Positions 49,831-58,683 of a stretch of 64,000 nt of DNA are shown one piece after another (the first letter of the stretch is position 1; every line of letters begins with the position of its first letter). The notes under the pieces are model-generated. The model did no database searches, was not told the origin of the DNA, and was given only the letters and a program-made list of their open reading frames with translations. This stretch comes from Sphingomonas immobilis (lineage in GTDB: Bacteria > Pseudomonadota > Alphaproteobacteria > Sphingomonadales > Sphingomonadaceae): positions 1-64,000 of the forward strand of contig NZ_JAUQSZ010000013.1 of NCBI RefSeq assembly GCF_030580995.1, read 5' to 3'. The position numbers and the translations under genes are program-made.

Positions 49831-50523
49831 TTACGCCACCCCGTCGTCCCGGTACTTGATCTCCAGAAACCGCCCGCGCGTCGCCAGCGCGTCGAGGTCG
49901 CCCTGCGCAAGTTGCTGCGTCATCTCGCCGATCTCGGCGTCGATCAGCTTCAGGCTCTCGGCAAGCTGCGCGTCGGGCGACTTGCCGTTGCGCTCCACCT
50001 TGCGCAGCGGCTCGGGCACGCGGGCATAGCCGCGCAACAATTCGGGCAATTGCTCGCCCAGCAGCTTGCGCACCTCGAACGCCGCCGGCTGCTGCTCGTC
50101 GAGCGTCGCCAGTTGCGGCTGCAGCGTCTCCAGCCGCAGGCCGATGCCGTCGATCAGGCTCTGCGCAGGCGCGGGGAGGGCGGGGCGCTGCGTCTCCAGC
50201 CAGGCCTCGGTCTTGGACGGCAAGGCCTTGAGCGGCACCGCCGCCAGCTTCTCGGGCGCGACCGGCGTATCGAGCCGCACGAACGCCAGCAGCAGCGTCA
50301 CCGCCACCAGCAGCGCGCCGACCAGCAGCGCGCCGCCCATGCCGATCGGCATGATCCAGCCGACGATGATGGTCGCTACGATAATGGCGAGGTCCGCCCC
50401 GGCGATCAGCGCGGCGCGCTTGGCGATGCTCGTCGCCCCGCGCCGCCGCCGCGCGACGGCGCGGTCCCGCGTGCGGTCGAGGAACTCGGTCGCCGCCGCG
50501 ATCTGGCGATCGACGTCGCTCAT
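49831..50523 (-). CDS. Membrane protein in the telA operon
   Basis: 230 residues. A basic N-terminus (TRDRAVARRRRGATSIAKRA), two membrane helices (about 38-60 and 62-84) and a helical, charged C-terminal domain rich in Leu and Gln (about 95-220), likely coiled. It starts 1 bp past the telA stop, so it is translationally linked to telA and may form a complex with it. Comparable small proteins often accompany TelA. Function unknown. Confidence 0.75.
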   Translation of the reverse strand: MSDVDRQIAAATEFLDRTRDRAVARRRRGATSIAKRAALIAGADLAIIVATIIVGWIMPIGMGGALLVGALLVAVTLLLAFVRLDTPVAPEKLAAVPLKALPSKTEAWLETQRPALPAPAQSLIDGIGLRLETLQPQLATLDEQQPAAFEVRKLLGEQLPELLRGYARVPEPLRKVERNGKSPDAQLAESLKLIDAEIGEMTQQLAQGDLDALATRGRFLEIKYRDDGVA

Positions 50524-50524
50524 C

Positions 50525-51727
50525 CTACACCGCTTCCAGCTTGAAGGTATCGTTCGGTCCGGCGAGCGCGTTCTGCGTCGCGCCCTCGGCCCGCGCGATA
50601 TAGCCCTTCGACTTCTCGACCTCGCTCGACAGCGTGTTGACGGTCGACTTCATCGAATCGAGCGCCTTCAGCTTGAAGCTGTCGATCGCGTCCATCGTGT
50701 CGTAGATGTTCTGGAACGCGCGCTGCAGCACCTCGACCGGGATGGTGGCATTCGCGGCCTGCTCGTGGATCTGCGCGGTGTTCGACTTGAGCAGCTTGCC
50801 GGTCGAATCGATGATGTTCGCGGTCGTCGTGTTGAGCGCGGTGATCTGTTCCAGCACCAGCTTCTGATTGGTCAGCGCCTGCGCCACCGTCACCGCCGTG
50901 CGCAGCGCCGAGACGGTGGTGGTGGAGGCGCGGTCGACGCCCTTTACCAGCTCGACATTGTTCTTCTTGACGAGATCGAGCGCGAGATAGCCCTGCACCG
51001 TCACCGCCATCTGCGTCAGCAGATCCTGCGTGCGCTGGCGGACGTAGAACAGCGCGGTTTCGCGCACCGCCTTGGCTTTGGCGGGGTCGCTGTGGTCCAG
51101 GTCGTTGGCCTTGTCTTCCAGCGCCTTGTCCATCTCCTTGGACAGCACGATCATCTGCTCCAGCCGTCCCATCGCGCTCCACAGATTGGCGCGTTCGGTG
51201 TCGATCGCGGCATTGTCCATCAGCAACTCGTCCTTGCCGCGCGCGAGCGTCTTGAGGATCGCGTTGATGTGCGTCTGCGAGGAGCGGTATTTGTCGAAAT
51301 AGCTGGTGACGCCGCCGCCGAACACCTTGCTCAGGAAACCGCCGCCACCGCCGAGCAGCGAGCTGTTGGCGCCGGGATCGAGCTTCTCGACGGTGCGGCG
51401 CAGTTCGGTGAGGTCGGCACCGATGCCGGTCTCGCCGTCCATCGCCTTGACCGGCCGGTCGAGAAAGCGGTTGGAATGGCCCGCCGCCTCGCGGATCTCC
51501 TTCTGCCCCATCGCCGCGATCGCATCGACGCGCTTGCCGAATTCCGGGCTGTTGACGTCCTGCGCGATCAGATCGTCGACGAAACCCTCGACCTTCACCT
51601 GCAATTGCGTGCGGGTCTTGTCATCGACGGGCACGAGCCCGGACGCCTTCTCCGTGGCGACGACCGGCACGGGATCGGGCGGGGTCAGCACCAGCGGGGC
51701 TTCGGTTGCGGTTTCGGTGTCGGCCAT
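50525..51727 (-). CDS. TelA-family toxic-anion-resistance-like protein
   Basis: 400 residues, mainly alpha-helical: SSYLL-type N-terminal flexible part, then DLTELRRTVEKLDPGA, SYFDKYRSSQTHINAILKTL, MGRLEQMIVLSKEMDKALED and TTANIIDSTGKLLKSNTAQI, the TelA domain. Named for tellurite resistance but implicated more widely in membrane or envelope stress. Promoter candidates upstream: a GTGT-ATATATAT-ACAC palindrome at 51750-51767 and the dispersed promoter-like element at 51900-51959. Confidence 0.88.
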   Translation of the reverse strand: MADTETATEAPLVLTPPDPVPVVATEKASGLVPVDDKTRTQLQVKVEGFVDDLIAQDVNSPEFGKRVDAIAAMGQKEIREAAGHSNRFLDRPVKAMDGETGIGADLTELRRTVEKLDPGANSSLLGGGGGFLSKVFGGGVTSYFDKYRSSQTHINAILKTLARGKDELLMDNAAIDTERANLWSAMGRLEQMIVLSKEMDKALEDKANDLDHSDPAKAKAVRETALFYVRQRTQDLLTQMAVTVQGYLALDLVKKNNVELVKGVDRASTTTVSALRTAVTVAQALTNQKLVLEQITALNTTTANIIDSTGKLLKSNTAQIHEQAANATIPVEVLQRAFQNIYDTMDAIDSFKLKALDSMKSTVNTLSSEVEKSKGYIARAEGATQNALAGPNDTFKLEAV

Positions 51728-51749
51728 CGATCGTCCTTCGTCTCTAGCT

Positions 51750-51767
51750 GTGTCATATATATAACAC
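51750..51767. promoter_or_regulatory. Palindrome upstream of telA
   Basis: GTGTcATATATATaACAC, a near-perfect 18-bp inverted repeat 23 bp upstream of the telA start. Typical of dimeric winged-helix regulators such as PadR-like proteins; it could also supply the -10 region. Regulator unknown. Confidence 0.45.
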
Positions 51768-51899
51768 ACTGGATTTTGCAATCCGTGGCGAGTGACGCAG
51801 ATGTAGCGTACCGCATGCTGCCAACCAAGCCGTTGCGGCTGTCCTACACGGCACACACGTGTCAGGGTTCCATGGTCGGCCGATCGCCGTGGATTGGTG

Positions 51900-51959
51900 C
51901 AATTTTGGAAACGATCGCGCCTTACATTTTCGATTCAGGTGTCAATCTGTCAAGCGAGG
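51900..51959 (-). repeat. Dispersed 60-nt element, copy 2, with promoter-like core
   Basis: The reverse complement has TTGACA, a 17-nt spacer and AAAATG, pointing toward telA about 200 bp away. Matches 1471-1530 at 49/60 positions in inverse orientation. The companion 13-mer GCTGTCCTACACG lies at 51838-51850. The rest of the 296-bp telA-kinase gap holds no gene that I can support. Confidence 0.6.
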
Positions 51960-52023
51960 TATCACTTTCATGGTCGGCGCGCCTTGCTTTGCCCTGCCAC
52001 CAAACCCGCGTTAGGGTGCCCGC

Positions 52024-53130
52024 ATGGCGCTGTTCTCCCTCCCCGCGATCTTCTCGCGGCCGTTTTTCGAGGACAAGGGCCGCGCTTTCTGGCGGCTGCA
52101 GGCGGCGGGGTGGACCGGCTACCTGATCCTGCGCAGCGTTTCGACCTTTTCGAACGGGCTCGAATTTTCGGCGGTGGTGCCCGTCATCATCGAATCGATC
52201 GTCGGCTATTGCATTACGCTCCTGCTCTCGACGCTCTACCAATATTACCGCCGCCTCTCGCGATTGTGGGGCGTGATCCTGACGATCCTGACGCTGGCGG
52301 CGGCGACATTGCTTTATTCGGTGCTCGACGCCTTCTCCTTCTCGTTCCTGAAACTGACCGATCCGGGCATCAACCTCACGCTCGTGCTCGGCACGGTGTT
52401 CCTCAACTTCACCGTGCTGGCGGGCTGGTCGGCGCTCTATTTCGGCATCAATTTCTACCTGATCGTCGAGGATCAGATGGACCGGATGGCGGCGCTGGAA
52501 AATACCGCCAGCTCGGCGCAACTCGCGATGCTGCGCTATCAGCTCAACCCGCATTTCCTGTTCAACACGCTCAATTCGATCTCGACCCTCGTGCTGCTCA
52601 AGCAGACCGAGCGCGCCAACGCGATGCTCAGCCGGCTCTCGTCCTTCCTGCGCTACACGCTCGCCAACGAGCCGACGGCCCATGTCACCATCCAGCAGGA
52701 GGTCGAGACGTTGAAGCTCTATCTCGAGATCGAGAAGATGCGTTTCGAGGATCGCCTGCGCCCGAGTTTCGACGTCGATCCGCGCGTGTCGCAGGCGCGC
52801 CTCCCGTCGCTGCTGCTCCAGCCGCTCGTGGAAAACGCGATCAAATATGCGGTGACGCCGCAGGAGGATGGGGCCGAAATCAGCGTGACGGCGCGGCTCG
52901 CCGGGGATCGGGTGCAGATCGCCGTATCCGATACCGGTCCGGGCTTGAACGCCACGACGATGCGTCCAGGGCTTTCAACCGGCGTGGGGCTCGCCAATAT
53001 TAGGGATCGGCTGGCGCAGGCTTACGGGCCTGACCACCGTTTCGAGACGCGATCGATCCCGGGGGGCGGATACGGGGTCGAAATTGAGATACCGTTCCAG
53101 TTAGAGGAACCGAAGAGAGAGGCCGCATGA
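52024..53130 (+). CDS. LytS-type sensor histidine kinase
   Basis: 368 residues. An N-terminal membrane part with about four helices (residues 28-145) precedes the His_kinase domain, with the phosphorylated His in NPHFLFNTLNSIST (about 176) and an ATPase domain (QPLVENAIKYAV, SDTGPGLN, STGVGLANIRDRL). Senses an unknown membrane or envelope signal. The stop overlaps the response-regulator start (ATGA). Confidence 0.92.
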   Translation: MALFSLPAIFSRPFFEDKGRAFWRLQAAGWTGYLILRSVSTFSNGLEFSAVVPVIIESIVGYCITLLLSTLYQYYRRLSRLWGVILTILTLAAATLLYSVLDAFSFSFLKLTDPGINLTLVLGTVFLNFTVLAGWSALYFGINFYLIVEDQMDRMAALENTASSAQLAMLRYQLNPHFLFNTLNSISTLVLLKQTERANAMLSRLSSFLRYTLANEPTAHVTIQQEVETLKLYLEIEKMRFEDRLRPSFDVDPRVSQARLPSLLLQPLVENAIKYAVTPQEDGAEISVTARLAGDRVQIAVSDTGPGLNATTMRPGLSTGVGLANIRDRLAQAYGPDHRFETRSIPGGGYGVEIEIPFQLEEPKREAA

Positions 53131-53927
53131 CGATCCGAACGATTCTGGTGGATGACGAACCCCTTGCTATTCAAGGGCTCGAACTGCGCCTGGCCGCGCA
53201 TGAAGACGTCGAGATCATCGAGAAATGCGCGAACGGCCGCGAGGCCATCCGCGCGATCAAGACGCACAAGCCCGACCTTGTTTTCCTCGATATCCAGATG
53301 CCCGGGTTCGACGGTTTCTCCGTCGTGCAGGGTTTGATGGAGGTCGAACCGCCGCTGTTCGTGTTCGTGACCGCCTATTCCGATCATGCGCTGAAGGCGT
53401 TCGAGGCGCAGGCGACGGACTATCTGATGAAGCCGGTCGAGGAATCGCGCCTCGCCGACACGCTCGACCGCGTGCGCCAGCGCCTCAGCGAGAAGCGCGG
53501 CGTCGAGGAGGTCGATCGCCTGCGCGAAGTGCTGGCCGAGGTCGCGCCCGATTCGGTCGAGGATCTGACCGAGGGCGGCGATCAGGTATCGTCGAGCCGC
53601 TTCGAAAAGCTCATCAACATCAAGGATCGCGGCCAGATCTTCCGCGTCGACGTCGACACGATCGAGCGGATCGACGCGGCAGGCGATTATATGTGCATCT
53701 ACACCGGCGACAACACGCTGATCCTGCGCGAGACGATGAAGGATCTCGAAAAGCGGCTCGACCCGCGCCGGTTCCAGCGCGTCCATCGTTCCACCATCGT
53801 CAACCTAGACCTGGTCAAGGAGGTAAAGCCGCACACCAACGGCGAATGCTTCCTGGTGCTGCAGTCGAACGCGCAGGTAAAGGTCAGCCGGAGCTACCGC
53901 GACGTGGTCGCGCGGTTCGTCCACTAA
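53127..53927 (+). CDS. LytTR-family response regulator
   Basis: 266 residues. Receiver domain (VDDEP at the start, phospho-Asp in LVFLDIQMPG near 54, Lys in DYLMKPVEE) and a C-terminal LytTR DNA-binding domain (VDTIERIDAAGDYMCIYTGD, RRFQRVHRSTIVNLDLVKEV). Paired with the kinase by overlap. Targets are probably direct-repeat promoters elsewhere; none was identified here. Confidence 0.93.
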   Translation: MTIRTILVDDEPLAIQGLELRLAAHEDVEIIEKCANGREAIRAIKTHKPDLVFLDIQMPGFDGFSVVQGLMEVEPPLFVFVTAYSDHALKAFEAQATDYLMKPVEESRLADTLDRVRQRLSEKRGVEEVDRLREVLAEVAPDSVEDLTEGGDQVSSSRFEKLINIKDRGQIFRVDVDTIERIDAAGDYMCIYTGDNTLILRETMKDLEKRLDPRRFQRVHRSTIVNLDLVKEVKPHTNGECFLVLQSNAQVKVSRSYRDVVARFVH

Positions 53928-53939
53928 CGACGGGGGAGG

Positions 53940-54206
53940 TCAGGCCTCTTCGACGGCCTCACCCGCCGCCGGCCGTTCGAACCACGCCTCGACCTCGCCC
54001 GACAGCTTGAGCGTCAGCGGGTTGCCGTGGCGATCGACCTTCTTGCCCAGCGCGACGCGGATCCAGCCTTCGGAACGGCAATATTCCTCGACGTCGTGGC
54101 GCTGGGCACCCTTGAAGCGAATGCCGATCCCGCGAGACAGCGCCGCCTCGTCGTAAAATTGGCTGCGCGGGTTGGAGGACAGGCGGTCTGGCGTGGTGTC
54201 GGTCAT
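53940..54206 (-). CDS. DUF3297 protein
   Basis: 88 residues matching DUF3297: PDRLSSNPRSQFYDEAALSR, GIGIRFKGAQRHDVEEYCRS, EGWIRVALGKKVDRHGNPLT. A small soluble protein frequent in proteobacteria, of unknown role. Converges with the response-regulator gene. Confidence 0.88.
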   Translation of the reverse strand: MTDTTPDRLSSNPRSQFYDEAALSRGIGIRFKGAQRHDVEEYCRSEGWIRVALGKKVDRHGNPLTLKLSGEVEAWFERPAAGEAVEEA

Positions 54207-54252
54207 GATGGGGGGCGTCTTGGCGGAAAAAACGCGGGCGCGCCAGATGCGA

Positions 54253-54281
54253 AAACGGCGCGGGTGTTGCCCGCGCCGTTT
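54253..54281 (-). terminator. Terminator of the Tyr-rich protein gene
   Basis: A perfect 12-bp stem (AAACGGCGCGGG / CCCGCGCCGTTT) with a 5-nt loop, ending in T residues on both strands. It lies 54 bp past the stop of the 54335-54706 gene. Confidence 0.75.
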
Positions 54282-54334
54282 CGTTCCTCAGGCCCGCACC
54301 GTCTGCGGGCGAGCTTGCGCTTGGTCGGCGTGCC

Positions 54335-54706
54335 TCAGCGGCAAATCCGAACCGGCACACGTTCGCCGTAATAAGGATCCCAGCGGAACGTGGTGCGGCA
54401 ACGCGGGCGGCTATAGTAATCGTCGTAGTAATAGCCGCGATCGTAATAGCCGTCATATCCGCGATATCCGCGGTCGTAATATCCGTCACGGTAATAGCCG
54501 CGATTGTTGTTGCTGGCGATCGCAGCACCCAGGCCAAGGCCGACGATGCCGCCCAGCACGGCCGCACCGGCAGCGTTTCCGCCGCGGCCGCCATGCCAGC
54601 CGCCGCGGCCACCGTGCCAGCGCTGCGCCTCGGCCGGAACGGCGGCGGTCAGAGCGGTTGCGGCGAGTGCTGCGCCAAGGCCGGCTTTCTTCAGAATCGA
54701 ATTCAT
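54335..54706 (-). CDS. Exported Gly/Tyr-rich protein
   Basis: 123 residues. Signal peptide (LGAALAATALTAAVPAEAQ, cut near 28), RWHGGRGGWHGGRGG, one hydrophobic helix (GAAVLGGIVGLGLGAAIASN) and a Tyr/Asp/Arg-rich segment with YDRGY-type repeats, ending in CRTTFRWDPYYGERVPVRIC. The two Cys in the tail may pair. Resembles glycine-zipper/Tyr-rich envelope proteins; function unknown. GAGG lies upstream of the ATG. Confidence 0.8.
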   Translation of the reverse strand: MNSILKKAGLGAALAATALTAAVPAEAQRWHGGRGGWHGGRGGNAAGAAVLGGIVGLGLGAAIASNNNRGYYRDGYYDRGYRGYDGYYDRGYYYDDYYSRPRCRTTFRWDPYYGERVPVRICR

Positions 54707-54855
54707 CACTAACCTCCTCGTATCTCTAAGCCCATCCCCGTTGGATCGATAACGCATTGGTGGACTAGCTTGTTGCATGCGATTACCCGAGTCGCGCTGA
54801 ACGGCCCCGGAATGGTTCGTTAACGCGAGGTTTAGGTGGTCGGCGAGAGGACGGC

Positions 54856-55257
54856 ATGGCGTATTGGCTGATGAAATCGGAGCCCGAGAGCTATAGCTGG
54901 GCCGAGCTGGTTGCGGATAAGACGACCGAATGGACCGGTGTCCGCAACCCCGCCGCCGCCCTTCATCTGAAAGCGTGTGCCGTCGGCGACCGCGCGTTCT
55001 TCTACCACAGCGGCAAGGAGAAGGCCGTGGTCGGCGTGATGGAGGTGACGCGCACCGCCCGGCAGGACGGCGATGAGCCGCGCTGGGTCTCCGTCGAGGT
55101 CAAGGCCGTCGCCCCGATGACGAAGCCGGTAACGCTCGCCGCGATCAAGGCCGAGCCGAAGCTCGCCAGCATGGAGATGCTGCGCCAGTCCCGCCTTTCG
55201 GTGTCGCCCGTACGTGCGGAGGAATGGGACGTGATCGCCGCGATGGGCGCAGGCTGA
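54856..55257 (+). CDS. EVE-domain protein
   Basis: 133 residues forming one EVE domain (PUA-like): YWLMKSEPESYSWAELVADK, TEWTGVRNPAAALHLKACAV, GDRAFFYHSGKEKAVVGVME. EVE and YTH relatives bind modified bases; in bacteria they are linked to restriction and translation. Stand-alone gene here. Whether it reads methylation from the methylase at 2.5 kb is open. Confidence 0.9.
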   Translation: MAYWLMKSEPESYSWAELVADKTTEWTGVRNPAAALHLKACAVGDRAFFYHSGKEKAVVGVMEVTRTARQDGDEPRWVSVEVKAVAPMTKPVTLAAIKAEPKLASMEMLRQSRLSVSPVRAEEWDVIAAMGAG

Positions 55258-55269
55258 CACGTCCTTCGG

Positions 55270-55713
55270 TCAGGGTGCGTCGGGCAACCGCGTCGTGATG
55301 CGCAGCTCGGTGAGCGGTATGCCCGTCCCGGCATCCACCACCACCGGCACGATCGCGCGGCCGGTTTCCGCCTCGACCGGGCGGCTGATCGGCCCGCCGC
55401 CGAAATGCTTCGCCGCCCATGCGCCCAGCGCCTGCAGCACCGGCAGATAGTCGCGCCCCGCCTCTGTCAGTAGATATTCGTCGCGCGGAGGGTGCTCGCT
55501 GTAACGCCGCCGCTCCAGCATCCCCGCCTCGAGGAGCGCCGCCAGGCGCCGCGTCAGGATGTTGGGCGCGATTCCCAAATTCTTCTGGAACTGGTCGAAG
55601 CGCGTATCGCCGAGCCCCGCGTTGCGCAGGATCAGCATGCTCCACGTATCGCCGGCACGGGCGAGGCCGCGCCCGACCGGGCAGGGGCCATAAGAAAGAA
55701 GATTGTTGTCCAT
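55270..55713 (-). CDS. HxlR-family transcriptional regulator
   Basis: 147 residues with the HxlR winged helix: CPVGRGLARAGDTWSMLILR, FDQFQKNLGIAPNILTRRLA, ALLEAGMLERRRYSEHPPRD. Divergent from the SDR gene, with a palindrome in the gap; such regulators often respond to electrophiles or quinones and control the neighbouring oxidoreductase. Confidence 0.9.
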   Translation of the reverse strand: MDNNLLSYGPCPVGRGLARAGDTWSMLILRNAGLGDTRFDQFQKNLGIAPNILTRRLAALLEAGMLERRRYSEHPPRDEYLLTEAGRDYLPVLQALGAWAAKHFGGGPISRPVEAETGRAIVPVVVDAGTGIPLTELRITTRLPDAP

Positions 55714-55722
55714 TGCAGAATG

Positions 55723-55738
55723 ATAGTCACGTCACTAT
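55723..55738. promoter_or_regulatory. HxlR operator candidate
   Basis: ATAGTcACGTcACTAT, a near-perfect 16-bp palindrome centred in the 74-bp divergent gap, 10 bp from the HxlR start. Position and symmetry fit autoregulation and control of the SDR. Confidence 0.5.
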
Positions 55739-55787
55739 TAAAACGCAAGTCGCCCGACTCGGTAGCCGGACGAAAAGGAGAATGATC

Positions 55788-56615
55788 ATGACTGAAGCTC
55801 TCAATCAGACCGCCCTCGTTACCGGCGCATCGACCGGCATCGGTGCGGTCTATGCCGACCGGCTCGCTCATCGCGGCTATGATCTCGTTCTGGTGGCGCG
55901 CGACGTCGCGCGGTTGGAGGCTCTCGCGGCAAGGCTGCGCGACGAGACCGCGCGCGCGATCCAGGTGCTTCCTGCCGATCTGACCGACCGCGCCGATCTC
56001 GCGCGCGTGGCCGAGCGGCTGGCCGGCGACGCCGCCGTCACCCTGCTCGTCAACAATGCGGGGGTGTCGATGACGCGTGATCTCATCAACTCCGATGTAA
56101 CTGAGGCCGAGCGGCTGATCGCGCTCAATGTCACTGCGCCGACGGTGCTTGCGAGTGCCGCAGGGCGTGCCTTTGTGGCGCGTGCGGCCGGGGGCGGCCT
56201 GGGTGGGGCCATCATCAACCTGTCGTCGGTGCTGGCGCTGAACCCGGAGGGGTTCGACGGCGTCTATTCGGGCTCCAAGGCCTATATCCTCAACCTCAGC
56301 CAGAGCCTCGCGGCGCAATATGGCGGCAAGGGGCTCTACGTGCAGGCGGTGCTGCCGGGCGCGACGCGCACCGAGATCTGGGCGCGGTCGGGCAAGGATA
56401 TCGATGCCTTCCCGGCGGCGATGGTGATGGAGGCGGACGACCTGGTCGATGCGGCGCTCGCCGGTTTCGACGCGCGCGAAACCGTGACGATCCCGCCGCT
56501 CGCCGACGCCGATCTGGCGCATTTCGAGGCGATGCAGGCCGAGCGGCAGGCGCTGGCGGGCGGATTGAGCCGGCGCGAGCCAGCGGAGCGCTACCGGGTC
56601 AGCGAACCGGCATGA
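55788..56615 (+). CDS. Short-chain dehydrogenase/reductase
   Basis: 275 residues. Signature complete: TALVTGASTGIGAVYADRLA, NNAG, Ser in NLSSVLAL and YSGSK. Resembles DltE/sepiapterin-type SDRs using NADPH. AAAAGGAG lies 8 nt before the ATG. Likely under HxlR control; the substrate is unknown. Confidence 0.9.
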   Translation: MTEALNQTALVTGASTGIGAVYADRLAHRGYDLVLVARDVARLEALAARLRDETARAIQVLPADLTDRADLARVAERLAGDAAVTLLVNNAGVSMTRDLINSDVTEAERLIALNVTAPTVLASAAGRAFVARAAGGGLGGAIINLSSVLALNPEGFDGVYSGSKAYILNLSQSLAAQYGGKGLYVQAVLPGATRTEIWARSGKDIDAFPAAMVMEADDLVDAALAGFDARETVTIPPLADADLAHFEAMQAERQALAGGLSRREPAERYRVSEPA

Positions 56616-56701
56616 CGCGCTGAGATCTTTCAGGCCGGTGCGTTACGTTCCTGAAGGCGCAGCGCGAATGGCGACGCATCGGCGTCGCCACCGCGGCGGC
56701 C

Positions 56702-58528
56702 TCAGGCCGCCGCTTTCGCCCGCGTCGCCTTCTTGCGCTCGTGCGGGTCGAGATGGCGCTTGCGCAGGCGGATCTTGGTCGGTGTCACTTCGACCATCTC
56801 ATCGTCGTCGATATACGCGATCGCCTGTTCCAGCGTCATCTTCTTCGGCGGGGTCAGGCGGACGGCGTCGTCCTTGCCGCCCGATGCGCGGAAGTTGGTG
56901 AGCTGCTTCGCCTTCATCGGATTGACCTCGAGGTCATCCGTCTTGGCGTTCTCGCCGACGATCATGCCCTCGTACAGCGCTTCGCCGTGGCCGACGAAGA
57001 GGATGCCGCGATCCTCGAGCGGGCCGAGCGCGTAGGACTGTGCCTCGCCCGATCCGTTGGAGATCAGCACGCCGTTCTTGCGGCCCTCGATATTGCCCTT
57101 GTGCGGGCCATATTTCTCGAACAGCCGGTTCATGATGCCGGTGCCGCGCGTGTCCGACAGGAATTCGCCGTGATAGCCGATCATCCCGCGCGACGGCGCG
57201 GAGAAGGTGATGCGCGTCTTGCCGCCGCCCGAGGGGCGCATGTCGGTCATCTCGCCCTTGCGCTGGTTCATCTTGTCGACGACCGTGCCCGAATATTCGT
57301 CGTCCACGTCGATGATGACGGTTTCGTACGGCTCGGTCTTCTTGCCGTCCTCGTCCTCGCGGAAAAGAACGCGCGGGCGGCTGATGCCGAGCTCGAAGCC
57401 TTCGCGGCGCATCGTCTCGATCAGCACGCCGAGCTGAAGCTCGCCGCGGCCGGCGACTTCGAACGAATCCTTGTCCTCGCTCTCGGTCACCTTGATGGCG
57501 ACGTTCGATTCCGCCTCGCGCTCCAGTCGGTCGCGGATCATGCGGCTCGTCACCTTGCTGCCCTCGCGGCCCGCCATCGGCGAATCGTTGACGGCGAAGC
57601 GCATCGACAGCGTCGGCGGATCGATCTTCTGGGCGTGGATCGCCTGCGTGACGCTCGGGTCAGCGATCGTGTCGGCCACGGTCGCCACCGCCAGGCCGGC
57701 GAGGCTGATGATGTCGCCCGCCCGCGCTTCCTCGACCGGAACGCGCTCCAGGCCGCGGAACGACATGAGCTTGGACGCGCGGCCCGTCTCGATGATCTTG
57801 CCGTCGTCGTTCAGCGCGTGGATCGGCTGGTTGACCTTGACCACGCCCGACTGGACGCGGCCGGTCAGCACGCGGCCGAGGAACGGATCGCGGTCCAGCA
57901 GCGTCACCAGGAAGGTGAAGGGCGTGCCCTCGACCTCGAGCGCCGGCGGCGGCACGTGATCGACGATCTTCTGGAACAGCGGGGTCAGCGTGCCTTCACG
58001 ACGCGAAGGATCCTCGCTGGCATAGCCGTTGCGGCCCGAGGCGTAGAGGACCGGGAAATCGAGCTGCTCGTCGGTCGCGTCGAGCGACACGAACAGATCG
58101 AACACTTCGTCCAGCACTTCCTGGATGCGCTCGTCGGGACGATCGACCTTGTTGACGACGACGATCGGGCGGAGGCCCAAAGCGAGCGCCTTGCCGGTCA
58201 CGAACTTGGTCTGCGGCATCGCGCCTTCCGACGAATCGACCAGCAGGACGACGCCGTCGACCATGCTCAGGATGCGCTCCACCTCGCCGCCGAAATCGGC
58301 GTGGCCGGGCGTGTCGACGATGTTGATGCGCGTGCCTTCCCACTCGATCGAGGTCGGCTTCGCCAGGATGGTGATGCCGCGCTCCTTTTCGAGATCGTTC
58401 GAATCCATCGCGCGCTCTTCGACGCGCTGGTTGTCGCGGAACGTGCCGGACTGGCGGAAAAGCTGATCGACGAGAGTGGTCTTGCCGTGATCGACGTGCG
58501 CGATGATCGCCACATTGCGGAGGCTCAT
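56702..58528 (-). CDS. typA: Ribosome-associated GTPase TypA/BipA
   Basis: 608 residues. Translational-GTPase motifs AHVDHGKTTLVDQL, DTPGHADFGGEVER and NKVDRPDERIQEVL; domain II, the EF-G-like C-terminal domains and the BipA-specific GRGELQLGVLIETMRREGFE and SRGMIGYHGEFLSDTRGTGI are present. Needed for ribosome assembly in cold and stress. A basic tail (RKRHLDPHERKKATRAKAAA) closes the protein. Monocistronic; a GGCGACGCATCGGCGTCGCC-type hairpin lies near 56671-56690. Confidence 0.97.
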   Translation of the reverse strand: MSLRNVAIIAHVDHGKTTLVDQLFRQSGTFRDNQRVEERAMDSNDLEKERGITILAKPTSIEWEGTRINIVDTPGHADFGGEVERILSMVDGVVLLVDSSEGAMPQTKFVTGKALALGLRPIVVVNKVDRPDERIQEVLDEVFDLFVSLDATDEQLDFPVLYASGRNGYASEDPSRREGTLTPLFQKIVDHVPPPALEVEGTPFTFLVTLLDRDPFLGRVLTGRVQSGVVKVNQPIHALNDDGKIIETGRASKLMSFRGLERVPVEEARAGDIISLAGLAVATVADTIADPSVTQAIHAQKIDPPTLSMRFAVNDSPMAGREGSKVTSRMIRDRLEREAESNVAIKVTESEDKDSFEVAGRGELQLGVLIETMRREGFELGISRPRVLFREDEDGKKTEPYETVIIDVDDEYSGTVVDKMNQRKGEMTDMRPSGGGKTRITFSAPSRGMIGYHGEFLSDTRGTGIMNRLFEKYGPHKGNIEGRKNGVLISNGSGEAQSYALGPLEDRGILFVGHGEALYEGMIVGENAKTDDLEVNPMKAKQLTNFRASGGKDDAVRLTPPKKMTLEQAIAYIDDDEMVEVTPTKIRLRKRHLDPHERKKATRAKAAA

Positions 58529-58683
58529 TGAAAATGCCCGATGCTGTAGATTGAAAAGATTGCGCAGGCCCCTAGCCTAAATGCCGCGCTGCGGAAAGGG
58601 GGTGCGTTTCTTCGCCCCAAAAGCGAACCGCCGCCCCCCTTTGCAGAGGAGCGGCGGCTGCGTGACGAAACGATAGTACCGGA

